From Paenactinomyces guangxiensis (GTDB taxonomy: Bacteria; Bacillota; Bacilli; Thermoactinomycetales; Thermoactinomycetaceae), in assembly GCF_016055185.1 (NCBI RefSeq), contig NZ_JAECVR010000018.1, positions 31,273-95,272 of the forward strand: a DNA stretch of 64,000 nucleotides. Direction: 5' to 3'. Of this stretch, positions 34,780 to 44,094 are shown one piece after another. A program made the position numbers and the translations under genes. A model generated the notes under the pieces. That model was not told the DNA's origin and ran no database searches. It saw only the letters and a list, made by a program, of their open reading frames with translations. Each line of letters begins with the position of its first letter. Position 1 is the stretch's first letter.

Positions 34780-35241
34780 ATGAGGGAAGCTTGTTGTTTT
34801 ATCACCCGGAATGAACGGGAAACCAGAGGACTGGCACTCCGTATGGCCAAATTTTTAAAGCGTGGCGATGTTCTCGCTCTGGAAGGGGACCTGGGGGCCG
34901 GAAAGACCACATTTGCCCAGGGATTGGCCGAGGGGCTGGGAATTGAACAAAAAGTAGACAGCCCCACCTTTACCATTGTCAAAGAATACGGAGGCCAAAT
35001 CCCTTTGTATCATATGGATGTCTACCGGGTGGAATCGCCTGATGAAGAGCTGGGCCTGGAAGAATATTTTTACGGGGACGGGATTTGTCTGGTGGAGTGG
35101 GCTTCGCGGGTGAAGCCACTGTTACCGGAGGAGACGGTTTGGCTTCGTCTGCTGGTCCAGGCGAATGGGGACCGCCATATTCAATTGATATCCATGCATC
35201 CCCGTTCGATGCGTCTGTGTAAGGAGCTGGAAGGAAAATGA
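34780..35241 (+). CDS. tsaE: tRNA t6A synthesis ATPase TsaE
   Basis: A 153-residue P-loop ATPase. Walker A is GDLGAGKTTFAQGLAEGLG (about 37-55), followed by VDSPTFTIVKEY and YHMDVYR, and EWASRV near 108. It works with TsaB and TsaD in transfer of threonylcarbamoyl to A37 of ANN-decoding tRNAs. ATG 34780 after AGGTGAT; the frame extends upstream into thiL but without support. The stop overlaps the tsaB start. Confidence 0.94.
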   Translation: MREACCFITRNERETRGLALRMAKFLKRGDVLALEGDLGAGKTTFAQGLAEGLGIEQKVDSPTFTIVKEYGGQIPLYHMDVYRVESPDEELGLEEYFYGDGICLVEWASRVKPLLPEETVWLRLLVQANGDRHIQLISMHPRSMRLCKELEGK

Positions 35242-35975
35242 AAATGCTCACCATGGATACCTCCACCCTGGTGATGGGAATTGCCGTCCTTGATTTGGAA
35301 GAGAAACGGGTGCTGGGCGAGGTGACTACCAATCTACATAAAAACCATTCGGTACGGCTGATGCCGACTGTGGATCAATTGTTGCGGGATCTGGATCTGG
35401 CCATGTCGGAGATCGGGGTATTGGCGGTAACGGCGGGTCCGGGCTCCTATACCGGAATTCGCATCGGTGTGACGACTGCGAAAACAATCTCCTGGGCTTG
35501 TGGCATTCCTCTTTACAGTGAGTCCAGTTTAACCGTTCTGGCGATGAATGGTTACCACTTTGACGGGGTGGTTGTACCTCTGTTTGATGCGCGGCGCAGG
35601 CGTGTTTATTCCGGTGTTTTTCAAAGAGACGGGGAGAAAATGAGTGAAGTGGTTCCGCAGCAAGTGGTGGAGATTGAATCCTGGTTAAAGCAGATTGGGG
35701 AGCTGCGCCGGCCTGTTTTGTTTTTGGGAGATGATGTGGCCCGATTTCAGGATGTGATTGCCGGCAGTCTGGGAGATGCAGCCCATTTCGGATCACCTGC
35801 GGAAAATATTCCCCGTGCGAGCCAACTGGGAATATTGGCCTGGCATAAGTGGATAAATGATGAACCGCCTGAGCATGCAGACTTTGCACCGAATTATTTG
35901 CAAATGACAGAGGCGGAAGCCAACTGGTTAAAAAAGCAGGGAAATGGAGAGACGTCCAATGGAGAAAAAGGCTGA
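35238..35975 (+). CDS. tsaB: tRNA t6A synthesis protein TsaB
   Basis: A 245-residue actin-like (ASKHA) fold protein that partners TsaD. MLTMDTSTLVMGIAV at the N-terminus, the LMPTVDQLL segment and VTAGPGSYTGIRIGV near 72 are family hallmarks. It lacks the metal-binding histidines of TsaD. The ATG overlaps the tsaE stop (ATGA), and its 3' end overlaps rimI by 17 bases, suggesting coupled translation. Confidence 0.94.
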   Translation: MKMLTMDTSTLVMGIAVLDLEEKRVLGEVTTNLHKNHSVRLMPTVDQLLRDLDLAMSEIGVLAVTAGPGSYTGIRIGVTTAKTISWACGIPLYSESSLTVLAMNGYHFDGVVVPLFDARRRRVYSGVFQRDGEKMSEVVPQQVVEIESWLKQIGELRRPVLFLGDDVARFQDVIAGSLGDAAHFGSPAENIPRASQLGILAWHKWINDEPPEHADFAPNYLQMTEAEANWLKKQGNGETSNGEKG

Positions 35976-36456
35976 GGGTGAGGTTGTATTTCGTCCTATG
36001 AAGCTTTCAGACCTTCCGCAAATTGAGATCGTCGAAAACAGTTCTTTTTCAGCTCCCTGGCCCAGACAAGCATTTTATAATGAGTTGGTGTTCAATCAGT
36101 TTGCCCGTTATACAGTTGTGACGGTAGACGGAAAAGTAGCAGGGTATTGCGGATGCTGGATGATTCTCGATGAGGCCCATATTACCAATATTGCCATCCA
36201 CCCCGATTACCGCGGCAGGGGATTGGGGGAAGCGATCCTGACCTATGTGATGGAAATGTCCAGGTCGCTTGGCGCATGTAAAATGACCCTGGAGGTGAGG
36301 GTCTCTAATTCAATCGCCCAGTCATTGTATGAAAAGCTGGGCTTTGAACGCTCGGGAGTCCGGCCGAAGTATTATACGGACAACCAGGAAGATGCCATAA
36401 TTATGTGGGTGACATTAAATGAACAGTCAAAAAGAAACTCTATTACTGGGAATTGA
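35959..36456 (+). CDS. rimI: Ribosomal-protein-S18-alanine N-acetyltransferase family protein
   Basis: A 165-residue GNAT acetyltransferase. The acetyl-CoA loop is [15 protein letters not shown] (about 78-92), then [31 protein letters not shown], typical for RimI. It acetylates the N-terminus of ribosomal protein S18 in the model species; the target here is inferred. I take ATG 35959 with GGAGA eight bases upstream; ATG 35944 is the alternative. It overlaps tsaB at the start and tsaD at the end (38 bases). Confidence 0.92.
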   Translation: MEKKAEGEVVFRPMKLSDLPQIEIVENSSFSAPWPRQAFYNELVFNQFARYTVVTVDGKVAGYCGCWMILDEAHITNIAIHPDYRGRGLGEAILTYVMEMSRSLGACKMTLEVRVSNSIAQSLYEKLGFERSGVRPKYYTDNQEDAIIMWVTLNEQSKRNSITGN

Positions 36457-37438
36457 AACCAGTTGTGATGAGACAGCGGCGGCAGTTGTGAGAGGGGGAA
36501 CCGTCCTCTTGTCCAATGTAATCTCATCACAGATGGATGTACACCGAAAATTCGGCGGAGTGGTTCCGGAGGTTGCCTCCCGCCGGCATGTGGAACGAAT
36601 GACCCTGATCATCCAAAAAGCGCTGGAACAGGCCGAAGTGTCACTGGACGACCTTGACGCGATTGCTGTCACTCAGGGGCCGGGATTGGTCGGAGCTTTG
36701 CTCATCGGTGTGGCTGCGGCAAAAGCCCTTTCGTTTGCGACAGGAGTTCCCCTTGTCGGAACCCACCATATTGCCGGCCATATCTATGCCAACCATTTGG
36801 TGAAACCGCTGGAATTTCCTCTGGTCGCCCTTGTCGTCTCCGGAGGGCATACAGAGTTGATCTATATGGAACACCACAATCAATTCCGACGGCTGGGGCG
36901 GACACGTGATGATGCCGCCGGAGAGGCTTTCGATAAAGTGGCCCGTCTCATGGGCCTTCCCTATCCGGGCGGGCCGCATATCGACCGTTTAGCTGCAGAG
37001 GGAAAACCTGCCTATGATCTGCCGCGCGCCTGGCTGGAGCCTGATTCACTCGACTTCAGTTTCAGCGGGTTGAAATCGGCGGTGATCCATTTGCTGCACA
37101 ATGCCAAACAGCGGAATGAAGAGATAAATTCTGCTGATCTCGCTGCCAGCTTTCAAGAAGCGGTTCTCGACGTACTTGTGGAAAAGTCCATTCGTGCGGT
37201 AAAAATGACGGGTGTAAAACGATTATTATTGGCCGGCGGAGTTTCCGCCAACAGCGGGCTGCGGATTCGCTTGCACCAGCGCTGCGAAGAGGAGCAGATC
37301 AATTTACAGATCCCGCCGCTGGAGTTATGCACCGATAATGCCGCCATGATTGCCGCAGCAGGCACCTACCAATATCTCGACGGAAAATTTGCCGACCTCA
37401 GGCTGAATGCCGATCCAAACCTTCCGCTTGTTGACTAA
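36419..37438 (+). CDS. tsaD: tRNA N6-adenosine threonylcarbamoyltransferase TsaD
   Basis: A 339-residue ASKHA-fold enzyme that transfers the threonylcarbamoyl group to A37 of t[17 protein letters not shown] (about 11-24), the metal-binding [13 protein letters not shown] (about 114-126), [25 protein letters not shown] and the C-terminal [12 protein letters not shown] are all present. Starts inside the rimI 3' end. A terminator follows the stop by three bases. Confidence 0.96.
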   Translation: MNSQKETLLLGIETSCDETAAAVVRGGTVLLSNVISSQMDVHRKFGGVVPEVASRRHVERMTLIIQKALEQAEVSLDDLDAIAVTQGPGLVGALLIGVAAAKALSFATGVPLVGTHHIAGHIYANHLVKPLEFPLVALVVSGGHTELIYMEHHNQFRRLGRTRDDAAGEAFDKVARLMGLPYPGGPHIDRLAAEGKPAYDLPRAWLEPDSLDFSFSGLKSAVIHLLHNAKQRNEEINSADLAASFQEAVLDVLVEKSIRAVKMTGVKRLLLAGGVSANSGLRIRLHQRCEEEQINLQIPPLELCTDNAAMIAAAGTYQYLDGKFADLRLNADPNLPLVD

Positions 37439-37441
37439 AAA

Positions 37442-37477
37442 AACCTGCACCTTTGACGGATGCAGGTTCTTCTTTTA
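37442..37477 (+). terminator. Terminator after tsaD
   Basis: AACCTGCA (37442-37449) pairs with TGCAGGTT (37461-37468), followed by CTTCTTTTATT. Confidence 0.88.
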
Positions 37478-37725
37478 TTACTCAATTTTTCTTCGATCGT
37501 GCCGCCGAAGCTGGTTGTCACCCATATTTCACTGATGTACGGGCCATTCCCCTCAACCCAAAGGTTACCCGGAAACTGGGAATGGGTGTTCGTTGTTTGC
37601 AGACGATTTCTCCTGCTGTGGCTGAGTTTATCTTGTTTGCGCAAAAACAGATCAAAAAGGGGGTAACCCTGTTTAGGGCTGTCCCGATTATTGATAATCA
37701 AACTTTGGAATTTTGGACGAAGTGA
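37453..37725 (+). pseudogene. LysR-family regulator relic (C-terminal end)
   Basis: The frame reads TDAGSSFITQFFFDRAAEAG, then VRAIPLNPKVTRKLGMGVRC and TISPAVAEFILFAQKQIK. This matches the final strands and helix of LysR effector domains (aG.G.aflP, R.ipL.p.v.R.lg.., lSPaa.aFi.f). No ATG with a ribosome site precedes it, it overlaps the tsaD terminator, and the N-terminal two thirds are missing. The 3' end beyond 37671 may be unrelated. Confidence 0.6.
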
Positions 37726-37765
37726 TCGAGTTTCATCTGATTAGATGACCACGTAATGTAAACGT

Positions 37766-38428
37766 TCAACTCTTAGGAATCGGGAGGATACATTCCGGAA
37801 TATCATTTTTTGGAGAATTCACAAGGTTGGACACTGGATAGGCGGCCATTTCCTCTGCGGGGTAAGGGTTGAGCAATGACCTTAATACATTTGGTTCCTC
37901 CAGTCCTGGATCAAGCCATGCCGCTTCATCCTCAGGCCGCAGAATCGCGGGCATGCGGTGATGAATCGGTTTCATCAAATCGTTTGGAATTGTGGTGATA
38001 ATAGTACAAGAGGTGATCTCCTTGTCTCCTTGCTTCCAATGATCCCAAAGCCCCGCGAAGGCGAAAGGTTCGCCGCTTGCGAGGCGGATGAAACAGGGTT
38101 GTTTCCCGTTTCCGGTTTTTTTCCATTCATAAAATCCTGAACTGAGAATAAGACAGCGCTGGCGTTTCAAAAGGCGTTTAAAGCTTGGCTTCTCGTGAAC
38201 AGTTTCAGATCTTGCGTTGATCATGCGATTTCCGATTTTTGTATCCTTCGACCAGAAGGGGATGAGTCCCCATCGCAGGAGTGTGCCTTTTCGTTGCTCT
38301 CCGCCCATAACGGCGAGTACAGGCTGTGTCGGAGCAATGTTGTATCGGGGTTTTAACTCATTCACCTCAAACTCAAACCGTTCCTGAAGAGTGCCGGGTT
38401 CCGTAAACAGCGTAAATCTTCCGCACAT
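37766..38428 (-). CDS. SRAP-domain (YedK/HMCES) abasic-site protein
   Basis: A 220-residue SRAP protein. The catalytic Cys2 begins the mature protein (MCGRFTLF); other active-site residues are Asn in INARSET (about 70), Glu in SGFYEWKKT (about 99) and His in HHRMPAIL (about 154). The family crosslinks to abasic sites in single-stranded DNA and shields them. Start at 38428 is set by the required Met-Cys and by AGGAGGAAAATGAG upstream; a longer frame adds 47 unsupported residues. It stands downstream of, and on the same strand as, the ABC-F gene. Confidence 0.93.
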   Translation of the reverse strand: MCGRFTLFTEPGTLQERFEFEVNELKPRYNIAPTQPVLAVMGGEQRKGTLLRWGLIPFWSKDTKIGNRMINARSETVHEKPSFKRLLKRQRCLILSSGFYEWKKTGNGKQPCFIRLASGEPFAFAGLWDHWKQGDKEITSCTIITTIPNDLMKPIHHRMPAILRPEDEAAWLDPGLEEPNVLRSLLNPYPAEEMAAYPVSNLVNSPKNDIPECILPIPKS

Positions 38429-38498
38429 CTCATTTTCCTCCTGTTCTGTGGGCCATGATTTCATCCCGACATTTGCCAAAATACTTGTTCTGTCACTA

Positions 38499-40415
38499 TT
38501 AAGCGTCCGCGAGTTCTGCCCATTCCTCCGTTTTTTCAGCGAGCGTATCTTCCAGCAGGTCCGCCTCATTTTTCAGGGAGGCGCTTTTGATCGGGTCGTT
38601 AAAAATCTCCGGCTGGCACAGCTGCTCCTGAATGTGCGCCAGTTTTGTTTCCAGCTCTTCAATCTCTTTTTCCAATGTTTCCACCTTTTGTCGGCGTTGC
38701 TTTTGTCGCCGCTGTTCCTCTTTTTCTTTTTGCCGGCGCGATATGGCTTCTCCCCGTGTTGACGATTCCGGACGGTTGGTTTCCTCCAGTTTTTCCAGTG
38801 CTTTTTTCTCTAAATATTGCTCATAGTTACCGGGATAATCGCGAATCCCTTCGGAAGTCAGTTCCCAAACCCTTGTTGCCAGCCGGTTGATAAAGTAGCG
38901 GTCGTGGGAGACAAATAACAGGGTTCCCGGATAATCTTCCAGCGCTTGCTCCAGGCGCTCTTTATTGGGCAGATCCAGATGGTTTGTCGGCTCGTCCATG
39001 AGAAGGAAATTTGCTTTGTTCAGGAGCCGTTTGGCGAGAGAGAGGCGTGCTTTTTCACCGCCGCTTAAATCTCCGACCCGTTTAAATACATCTTCTCCGC
39101 TAAACAAAAACTGGCCCAGGTAAGAGCGGATGGTGGTTTGGTCCAGGCGGGGATGGGCGTCCCAAACTTCTTCAAGCACCTTTTTGTCCGGATCCAAATC
39201 TTTCTGTTCCTGGTCGTAGTAGTCGACTTGTACATTGGTGCCCCAGTGGAGGCTTCCGCGAAGTGGCTTCAGCTCTCCGGCAATGGTTTTGAGCAAGGTG
39301 GATTTACCCATTCCGTTGGGACCGAGCAATGCCACATGTTCCCCGCGCTCGAGGCGGAAGGAGAGGTTTTGGATCAACGGGTCTTTGTAGCCGATGGCAA
39401 TCTCTTTGGCCTCAAGTACTTGTCGTCCGCTGGTAACCGCAGTTTCAAAGCGGATCGCAGCCTCCTGGCGGTACATGACCGGTTGTTCGATGCGCTCCAT
39501 TTTTTCCAATGCTTTTCGTCTGCTCTGGGCCCGATTGGTAGTAGAGGCGCGGGCGATGTTACGCTCAACAAATTCCTCCATCTTTTTAATCTCCGCTTGC
39601 TGTTGTTCGTAGGCTTTTTGCTGTTGCGCCAATCTTTCTTCTTTTTGTTTGACGTAAGCGGTATAATTTCCCGTATAACGGGTTGCGTGATGGCGTTCGA
39701 TTTCATAAATGACCGTGACCAGGCGGTCGAGGAAATAGCGGTCATGCGATACGATGAGCAGGGCACCTTCATAACTGGCAAGGGTCTGTTCCAACCAGGT
39801 GATGGCGTTCATATCCAGATAGTTGGTCGGCTCATCCAGCATTAGGAGATCCGGTTCTTCCAACAGCATTTTTGCCAGCGCGACACGGGTTTTCTGGCCG
39901 CCGCTCAGCTCGGAGATTTTCGTCGTCTTCCAATCGATACCGGCCAGTCCTAATCCGTGTAAAACACCGCGGATTCTTGCTTCATATCCGTATCCCCCGC
40001 GCTCTTCATAGGCTTGCTGCAAGGATGCATACTTTTCCAGCGTTTTTTGGTACAATTTTTCATCATTGTAAACACGCTCCTGTCCCATTTCCTGTTCCAG
40101 CTTGCGCAAGTCCGCTTCCATCTGTTGAAGTTCGGTAAAAACGGATAACAGTTCATCCCAGATCGTCAGCGTGGAGTCAAGCCCCGTCTGTTGGGCCAGA
40201 TAGCCGATGCGGGCTTTTTTGGACAGCATAATCTCTCCGGAATCAGGTTGCAGTTCACCCGTGATACATTTTAACAGTGTTGATTTGCCGGCACCATTGA
40301 CCCCGATCAATCCGACGCGGTCGTGTTCTCGCACCTGGATGCTGATTCCTTCAAGGACAATAGTTCCCCCAAATGATTTATCTATATTTTTTGTCTGCAA
40401 TAACAATGCTTTCAC
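38499..40415 (-). CDS. ydiF: ABC-F family ATPase (YdiF-like)
   Basis: A 638-residue soluble protein with two ABC cassettes and no membrane segments. First cassette: GVNGAGKSTLL (about 38), ELSGGQKTRVALAKM, LLMLDEPTNYLD. Second: GPNGMGKSTLL (about 360), DLSGGEKARLSLAKRL, LLMDEPTNHLD. Between them is the P-site tRNA interaction helix (about 240-310), and a C-terminal coiled coil runs from about 550 to 620. ABC-F proteins act on the ribosome. Position between tsaD and rex matches B. subtilis ydiF, although here it is on the minus strand together with the SRAP gene. Confidence 0.93.
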   Translation of the reverse strand: MKALLLQTKNIDKSFGGTIVLEGISIQVREHDRVGLIGVNGAGKSTLLKCITGELQPDSGEIMLSKKARIGYLAQQTGLDSTLTIWDELLSVFTELQQMEADLRKLEQEMGQERVYNDEKLYQKTLEKYASLQQAYEERGGYGYEARIRGVLHGLGLAGIDWKTTKISELSGGQKTRVALAKMLLEEPDLLMLDEPTNYLDMNAITWLEQTLASYEGALLIVSHDRYFLDRLVTVIYEIERHHATRYTGNYTAYVKQKEERLAQQQKAYEQQQAEIKKMEEFVERNIARASTTNRAQSRRKALEKMERIEQPVMYRQEAAIRFETAVTSGRQVLEAKEIAIGYKDPLIQNLSFRLERGEHVALLGPNGMGKSTLLKTIAGELKPLRGSLHWGTNVQVDYYDQEQKDLDPDKKVLEEVWDAHPRLDQTTIRSYLGQFLFSGEDVFKRVGDLSGGEKARLSLAKRLLNKANFLLMDEPTNHLDLPNKERLEQALEDYPGTLLFVSHDRYFINRLATRVWELTSEGIRDYPGNYEQYLEKKALEKLEETNRPESSTRGEAISRRQKEKEEQRRQKQRRQKVETLEKEIEELETKLAHIQEQLCQPEIFNDPIKSASLKNEADLLEDTLAEKTEEWAELADA

Positions 40416-40523
40416 CTCATTTATAAATCCCTTTTATCAGTGTATATGAGGAAGAGAAGGAGGGCAAACCGGAAGCATTTGTTGTACAATAAAAAGACTG
40501 ATACGAATAAAGGGTGACACAGG

Positions 40524-41111
40524 ATGCCGGGTTCAAAACAAGCTTTGCGCAAGGATATGTTACAGATGAGGAACGGACTTTCCTCTGCATATATAAATGA
40601 ATGTTCTGAACAAATTTGCCGGGCATTGATACAGTTTCCGGTTTACCGTGAGGCGGAGTCCGTTCTTTTTTATATGGCTTTCCGTAATGAGGCAGACGTT
40701 CGCAGAGGGATGGAAGATGCCTGGAAACAGGGGAAACAAGTGCTGTTGCCCCGTGCCAATCCTGCGGACCGCTCGATGAGATGTTTTCGGGTGGACAGCT
40801 TTGCAGAGCTTGAAGCAGGGGCGTATGGCATTTCGGAACCCCCGGACGATCCGGGAAGAGAAGTGGACCCTGAAAGGATTCAACTGGTGATTGTCCCCGG
40901 AGTAGCCTTTGATGTAAACGGCTATCGTCTTGGCTACGGCGGGGGATACTATGATCGCTTTTTTGCCGGTTTCTCCACCCGGAGTAAACGGATCGGAGTG
41001 GCTTATCCGGAACAAATCGTCAAGACCGTTTATCCTGATCCGCACGATCAAGCGATGGACTGGATTATCACTCCTCACGAAGTATTCACCATTCATCAGC
41101 CCTTGTTATAG
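40524..41111 (+). CDS. 5-formyltetrahydrofolate cyclo-ligase
   Basis: A 195-residue MTHFS-family enzyme that converts 5-formyl-THF to 5,10-methenyl-THF with ATP. KQALRKDMLQMR at the N-terminus binds phosphate, LPRANPADRSMRCFRV follows, and the hallmark VPGVAFDVNGYRLGYGGGYYDRF lies near 125-147. ATG after AAGGGTGACACAGG; divergent from ydiF with 108 bases between the starts. In B. subtilis the homologue is elsewhere, so its place here is a rearrangement relative to that order. Confidence 0.93.
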   Translation: MPGSKQALRKDMLQMRNGLSSAYINECSEQICRALIQFPVYREAESVLFYMAFRNEADVRRGMEDAWKQGKQVLLPRANPADRSMRCFRVDSFAELEAGAYGISEPPDDPGREVDPERIQLVIVPGVAFDVNGYRLGYGGGYYDRFFAGFSTRSKRIGVAYPEQIVKTVYPDPHDQAMDWIITPHEVFTIHQPLL

Positions 41112-41267
41112 TAGAATAAAATGGAGAGAGATTGAATGTGCCCAAGACCTGTGAATGAGGGAAAACCCTTTGGGGATATGGTATAGTGAACATACAATCC
41201 ATTCATGTGCGGAATATCACATAAGAGGCTTTTATGGAAATCAGAAGGACATTTATGGAGGTGTGCC

Positions 41268-41960
41268 ATGGGTGAACAAAAAATTCCGCAGGTAACTGCA
41301 AAGCGTTTGCCATTATATTACCGGTATTTGGAAAAGTTGCATGCGATCGGTAAACAACGTGTATCTTCCGCCGATCTCAGTGATGCCCTGCAAATTGATC
41401 CGGCAACGATCCGGCGTGACTTTTCCTATTTGGGTGAACTGGGCAAAAAAGGATATGGTTACAATGTAACGTATCTGCTGCAATTTTTGCGGGATTTTCT
41501 CAAACAGGATGAAGTGACCAATGTTGTCCTCGTCGGAGTGGGCAATCTGGGGACTGCCTTATTACGCTACAATTTTTATCGCAGCCATAACACCAAAATT
41601 GTGGCAGGATTTGATCAGGACCCCGCTAAAATTGGAACAGATATTGACGGCATTCCGGTTTATTCCATGGATCGTCTGCAAGAAGTGATCCAGTTGCACA
41701 ATGTAGAGGTGGCCATCTTAACTGTTCCGGTCAATGTAGCGCAATCCACGGCCCAATTTTTGGTTGAAGCCGGCATTCGCGGGATTTTAAACTTTACCCC
41801 GGCCCGTCTGACAGCCCCGCCGCAGGTGCGAATCCATAATATTGACCTGACGATTGAGTTGCAGACTTTGATTTATTTTTTGAAAAATTTTCCTTCCGAT
41901 GAAGAGGCCGAACCGGGAGAAACAAATGCTCTCAATATGAAAGAGACAGGAGAAGAGTAA
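41268..41960 (+). CDS. rex: Redox-sensing transcriptional repressor Rex
   Basis: A 230-residue repressor. Winged HTH (about 15-75: [40 protein letters not shown]) and a Rossmann domain with [15 protein letters not shown] near 90 that senses the NADH/NAD ratio; the C-terminal helix that swaps in the dimer ends the protein. Start ATG 41268 after TGGAGGTGTGCC; a longer frame adds 21 residues that do not fit the family. In Bacillus, Rex represses fermentation and cytochrome genes. Confidence 0.95.
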   Translation: MGEQKIPQVTAKRLPLYYRYLEKLHAIGKQRVSSADLSDALQIDPATIRRDFSYLGELGKKGYGYNVTYLLQFLRDFLKQDEVTNVVLVGVGNLGTALLRYNFYRSHNTKIVAGFDQDPAKIGTDIDGIPVYSMDRLQEVIQLHNVEVAILTVPVNVAQSTAQFLVEAGIRGILNFTPARLTAPPQVRIHNIDLTIELQTLIYFLKNFPSDEEAEPGETNALNMKETGEE

Positions 41961-42006
41961 CAGGTCAGTTCATATCTGAAGAGGTTTGTTAAAGGAGCCA
42001 GTTTTT

Positions 42007-42741
42007 ATGAATGATGACAATATGCAACCGCTGACAGAGCATTTAAGTGAATTGCGCCGCCGCATTATCTGGGTTCTCTTGTTTTTTGTCGCTACTTTAA
42101 TCGTCAGCTTTATATTTTCACAGGATATCTTTTATTGGATTAAAGCCGGTGCTTTTAAAGATTTCAAGATCCATGCTTTCGGTCCGGGGGATTCTCTGAA
42201 AATTTACATGCAAATCTCCTTTATATTATCTTTTATTTTTACCTCGCCGGTCATCCTGTATCATATCTGGCAATTTGTCCGCCCCGGTCTCCGCCCGAGG
42301 GAACAAAGAGCCGCGCTCTCATATATTCCGATGGCTGTTGTCTTGTTTTTAGCCGGACTCAGTTTTGGGTACTTTGTTATTTTCCCCTATTTGATTCAGT
42401 TTACGGAAGGTTTGAATGAACAGTTCGGACTTGGGGAGATGTATGGCGTTTATCAATCTTTCAGCTTTCTCTTTAACATTATTTTTCCCCTTGGTCTCAT
42501 TTTTGAACTTCCCGTGGTTGTTTTGTTTCTGACGCGCATTCGCCTGATCAGCCCGGGAATTTTGATGAAAGCAAGGCGTGTGGCCTATCTGGTGATCGTC
42601 ATCATTGCCGCGGTTATTACACCGCCCCAGATCATTTCCAACATTCTCGTTGCTCTCCCGATGGTTTTGCTCTATGAGATCAGTATCGCATTATCTGCCT
42701 GGGTTTATCGGCGCATGGAGCAGGAGGAGGCAATGCAATAA
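42007..42741 (+). CDS. tatC: Twin-arginine translocase subunit TatC
   Basis: A 244-residue six-span membrane protein. Cytoplasmic N-terminus with LTEHLSELRRRI (about 8-19, binding the twin-arginine signal), then FVRPGLRPREQR and FGYFVIFPYLI, and TPPQIISNILVALPMVLLYEISI in the last spans. It recognises folded Tat substrates. ATG 42007 after AAAGGAGCCAG. No tatA is found between rex and tatC, where B. subtilis has tatAy, so the pore subunit must be encoded elsewhere. Confidence 0.95.
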   Translation: MNDDNMQPLTEHLSELRRRIIWVLLFFVATLIVSFIFSQDIFYWIKAGAFKDFKIHAFGPGDSLKIYMQISFILSFIFTSPVILYHIWQFVRPGLRPREQRAALSYIPMAVVLFLAGLSFGYFVIFPYLIQFTEGLNEQFGLGEMYGVYQSFSFLFNIIFPLGLIFELPVVVLFLTRIRLISPGILMKARRVAYLVIVIIAAVITPPQIISNILVALPMVLLYEISIALSAWVYRRMEQEEAMQ

Positions 42742-42756
42742 ACGATCTGTGCATAT

Positions 42757-42792
42757 CCGGACATCTACATTTTTCAGATGTCCGGCTTTTGT
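42757..42792 (+). terminator. Terminator after tatC
   Basis: CCGGACATCT (42757-42766) pairs perfectly with AGATGTCCGG (42776-42785), followed by CTTTTG. Confidence 0.9.
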
Positions 42793-42902
42793 ATAAAGAC
42801 CCCTTTTTATTTATGATTATTTAGTATTTTTTGAATAATTAGCAGGTTTTTTCCGGCTATTTGCAGAAGTATGATTTAAATTTTCGGAAAGGAGGGTTGC
42901 CC

Positions 42903-43496
42903 CTGAGAAAAACGCTGATTACCGGTTTCATTTTTTGCTTTGCTTTGTCAGCAGGTGCTATATGGATGTATTACAAATCGTTTGCTGATGATATCCAAAC
43001 AGAAATCACCTTAAAAGAGGCAGTAACCAAAGCCAATGCAGAAGCAAAAAAATGGAACCCCCTGGCTTCTCTCATTCTTATCACAAGTGCTGATGCATTT
43101 GACCCGAATATAAAAGGCCCAACAGAAGGAAAACAAGGCAAAAGGAGAATGTGGAATCTTATATTTGGCGTACCTGGCACAGATCAAAGCCTGCTCGTAA
43201 AGATAGAAGAAAATAAGATTAGCAATGTAAAAGAGATTCAGGAGCTAGTCAGGCCCGGTGAAGTTGTTCCTCTCGATCAAATTGCCGTCGATTCCCCGTT
43301 CCTTGTGGAGCAGGCCATTCAGGAGTTTGGCATGAAACCTGGGGTGCACTTTGCAAGAGGCTATCATTTTGAATTGTTCAGTGATAACCATAGACTTTTC
43401 TTTTCAGTTGAAGGATTAAACCAGCGAAACAAAAGAATAAGAGTTTTTTTTAACCCCAACAACGGCAGGTACCTCGGTATGGAAGTCGAGAAGTAA
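42903..43496 (+). CDS. Exported or membrane-anchored protein of unknown function
   Basis: A 197-residue protein with an N-terminal basic-hydrophobic segment (LRKTLITGFIFCFALSAGAI) that is a signal peptide or anchor. The rest is soluble: an ITLKEAVTKANAEAKKW helix followed by strands, reminiscent of PepSY-type modules but not assignable. Start problem: AAAGGAGGG (42888-42896) is immediately followed by TTG 42897 and CTG 42903; the CTG has the proper six-base spacing, so a CTG start is likely. A TTG at 42861 has no ribosome site. The next gene, an exported 3D-domain protein, begins 15 bases after the stop. Confidence 0.6.
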   Translation: MRKTLITGFIFCFALSAGAIWMYYKSFADDIQTEITLKEAVTKANAEAKKWNPLASLILITSADAFDPNIKGPTEGKQGKRRMWNLIFGVPGTDQSLLVKIEENKISNVKEIQELVRPGEVVPLDQIAVDSPFLVEQAIQEFGMKPGVHFARGYHFELFSDNHRLFFSVEGLNQRNKRIRVFFNPNNGRYLGMEVEK

Positions 43497-43511
43497 TTTT
43501 GGGGGAATGCA

Positions 43512-43973
43512 ATGATGAAAGCGAAGATTGTTTTTGTAAGCGGATTGATACTGGCATTGATTTTCGGCATGAGTATCCCGGCAACCTATGCCGCGACCTA
43601 TTATTACGATCAAGATGTAACAGCCTATGTTGCTCCGTCCGGAAGTAAAACTTATTATGGCACCTATCCAACTAAGTACAGAACAGCGGCTGTACATCCC
43701 AAAACCTGCGGATCACCGGGAAGTGGAACTTTATTTCCCAGAGGCACAATTATACACGGTCTTTATGACCTGTACCTCCCCGGATACGGATACAGAAGCA
43801 CATGGGTTGTTGAGGATATGGGAGATGTGAACTGCAGCAGAATAATAGAAGGATATGGCAGAAAACTAACCAGACACTGGTTTGATATATACTTTGGCAA
43901 AAGCGGGACACAGGATTATAATAATGCGATAAAATTCGGTATAGAAACCGGTTATGATTATTATATTGAATAA
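43512..43973 (+). CDS. Secreted 3D-domain protein
   Basis: A 153-residue protein with a signal peptide (about 1-27, cleavage after ATYA). The mature part has the features of a 3D (Asp-Asp-Asp) domain: TWVVEDMGD supplies two aspartates and HWFDIYFGKSG the third, followed by AIKFGIETG. This double-psi barrel is found in MltA and in Bacillus resuscitation/spore proteins such as YabE/YocH. Likely a cell-wall-active enzyme; substrate not proven. Two cysteines (KTCGSPG and VNCSR) could form a disulfide. ATG after GGGGGAATGCA. Confidence 0.75.
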   Translation: MMKAKIVFVSGLILALIFGMSIPATYAATYYYDQDVTAYVAPSGSKTYYGTYPTKYRTAAVHPKTCGSPGSGTLFPRGTIIHGLYDLYLPGYGYRSTWVVEDMGDVNCSRIIEGYGRKLTRHWFDIYFGKSGTQDYNNAIKFGIETGYDYYIE

Positions 43974-44094
43974 GATCAAAATGTCGGCCCGGAGGGTAGC
44001 CCGGGCCTTATTTACATACTCTTGCACATGTCCGCAGTTGCCGGGAAATTTTACCTGGCAAAAGGAAGGACCAGTAAAGGATGGAAAATTCGTC

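Noticed and set aside
39138..39845. A 235-codon plus-strand frame
   Set aside because: Antisense to the ABC-F gene, whose motifs are complete; no own start signal.
40560..41096. A 178-codon minus-strand frame
   Set aside because: Antisense to the formyl-THF cyclo-ligase gene, no ribosome site or recognisable domain.
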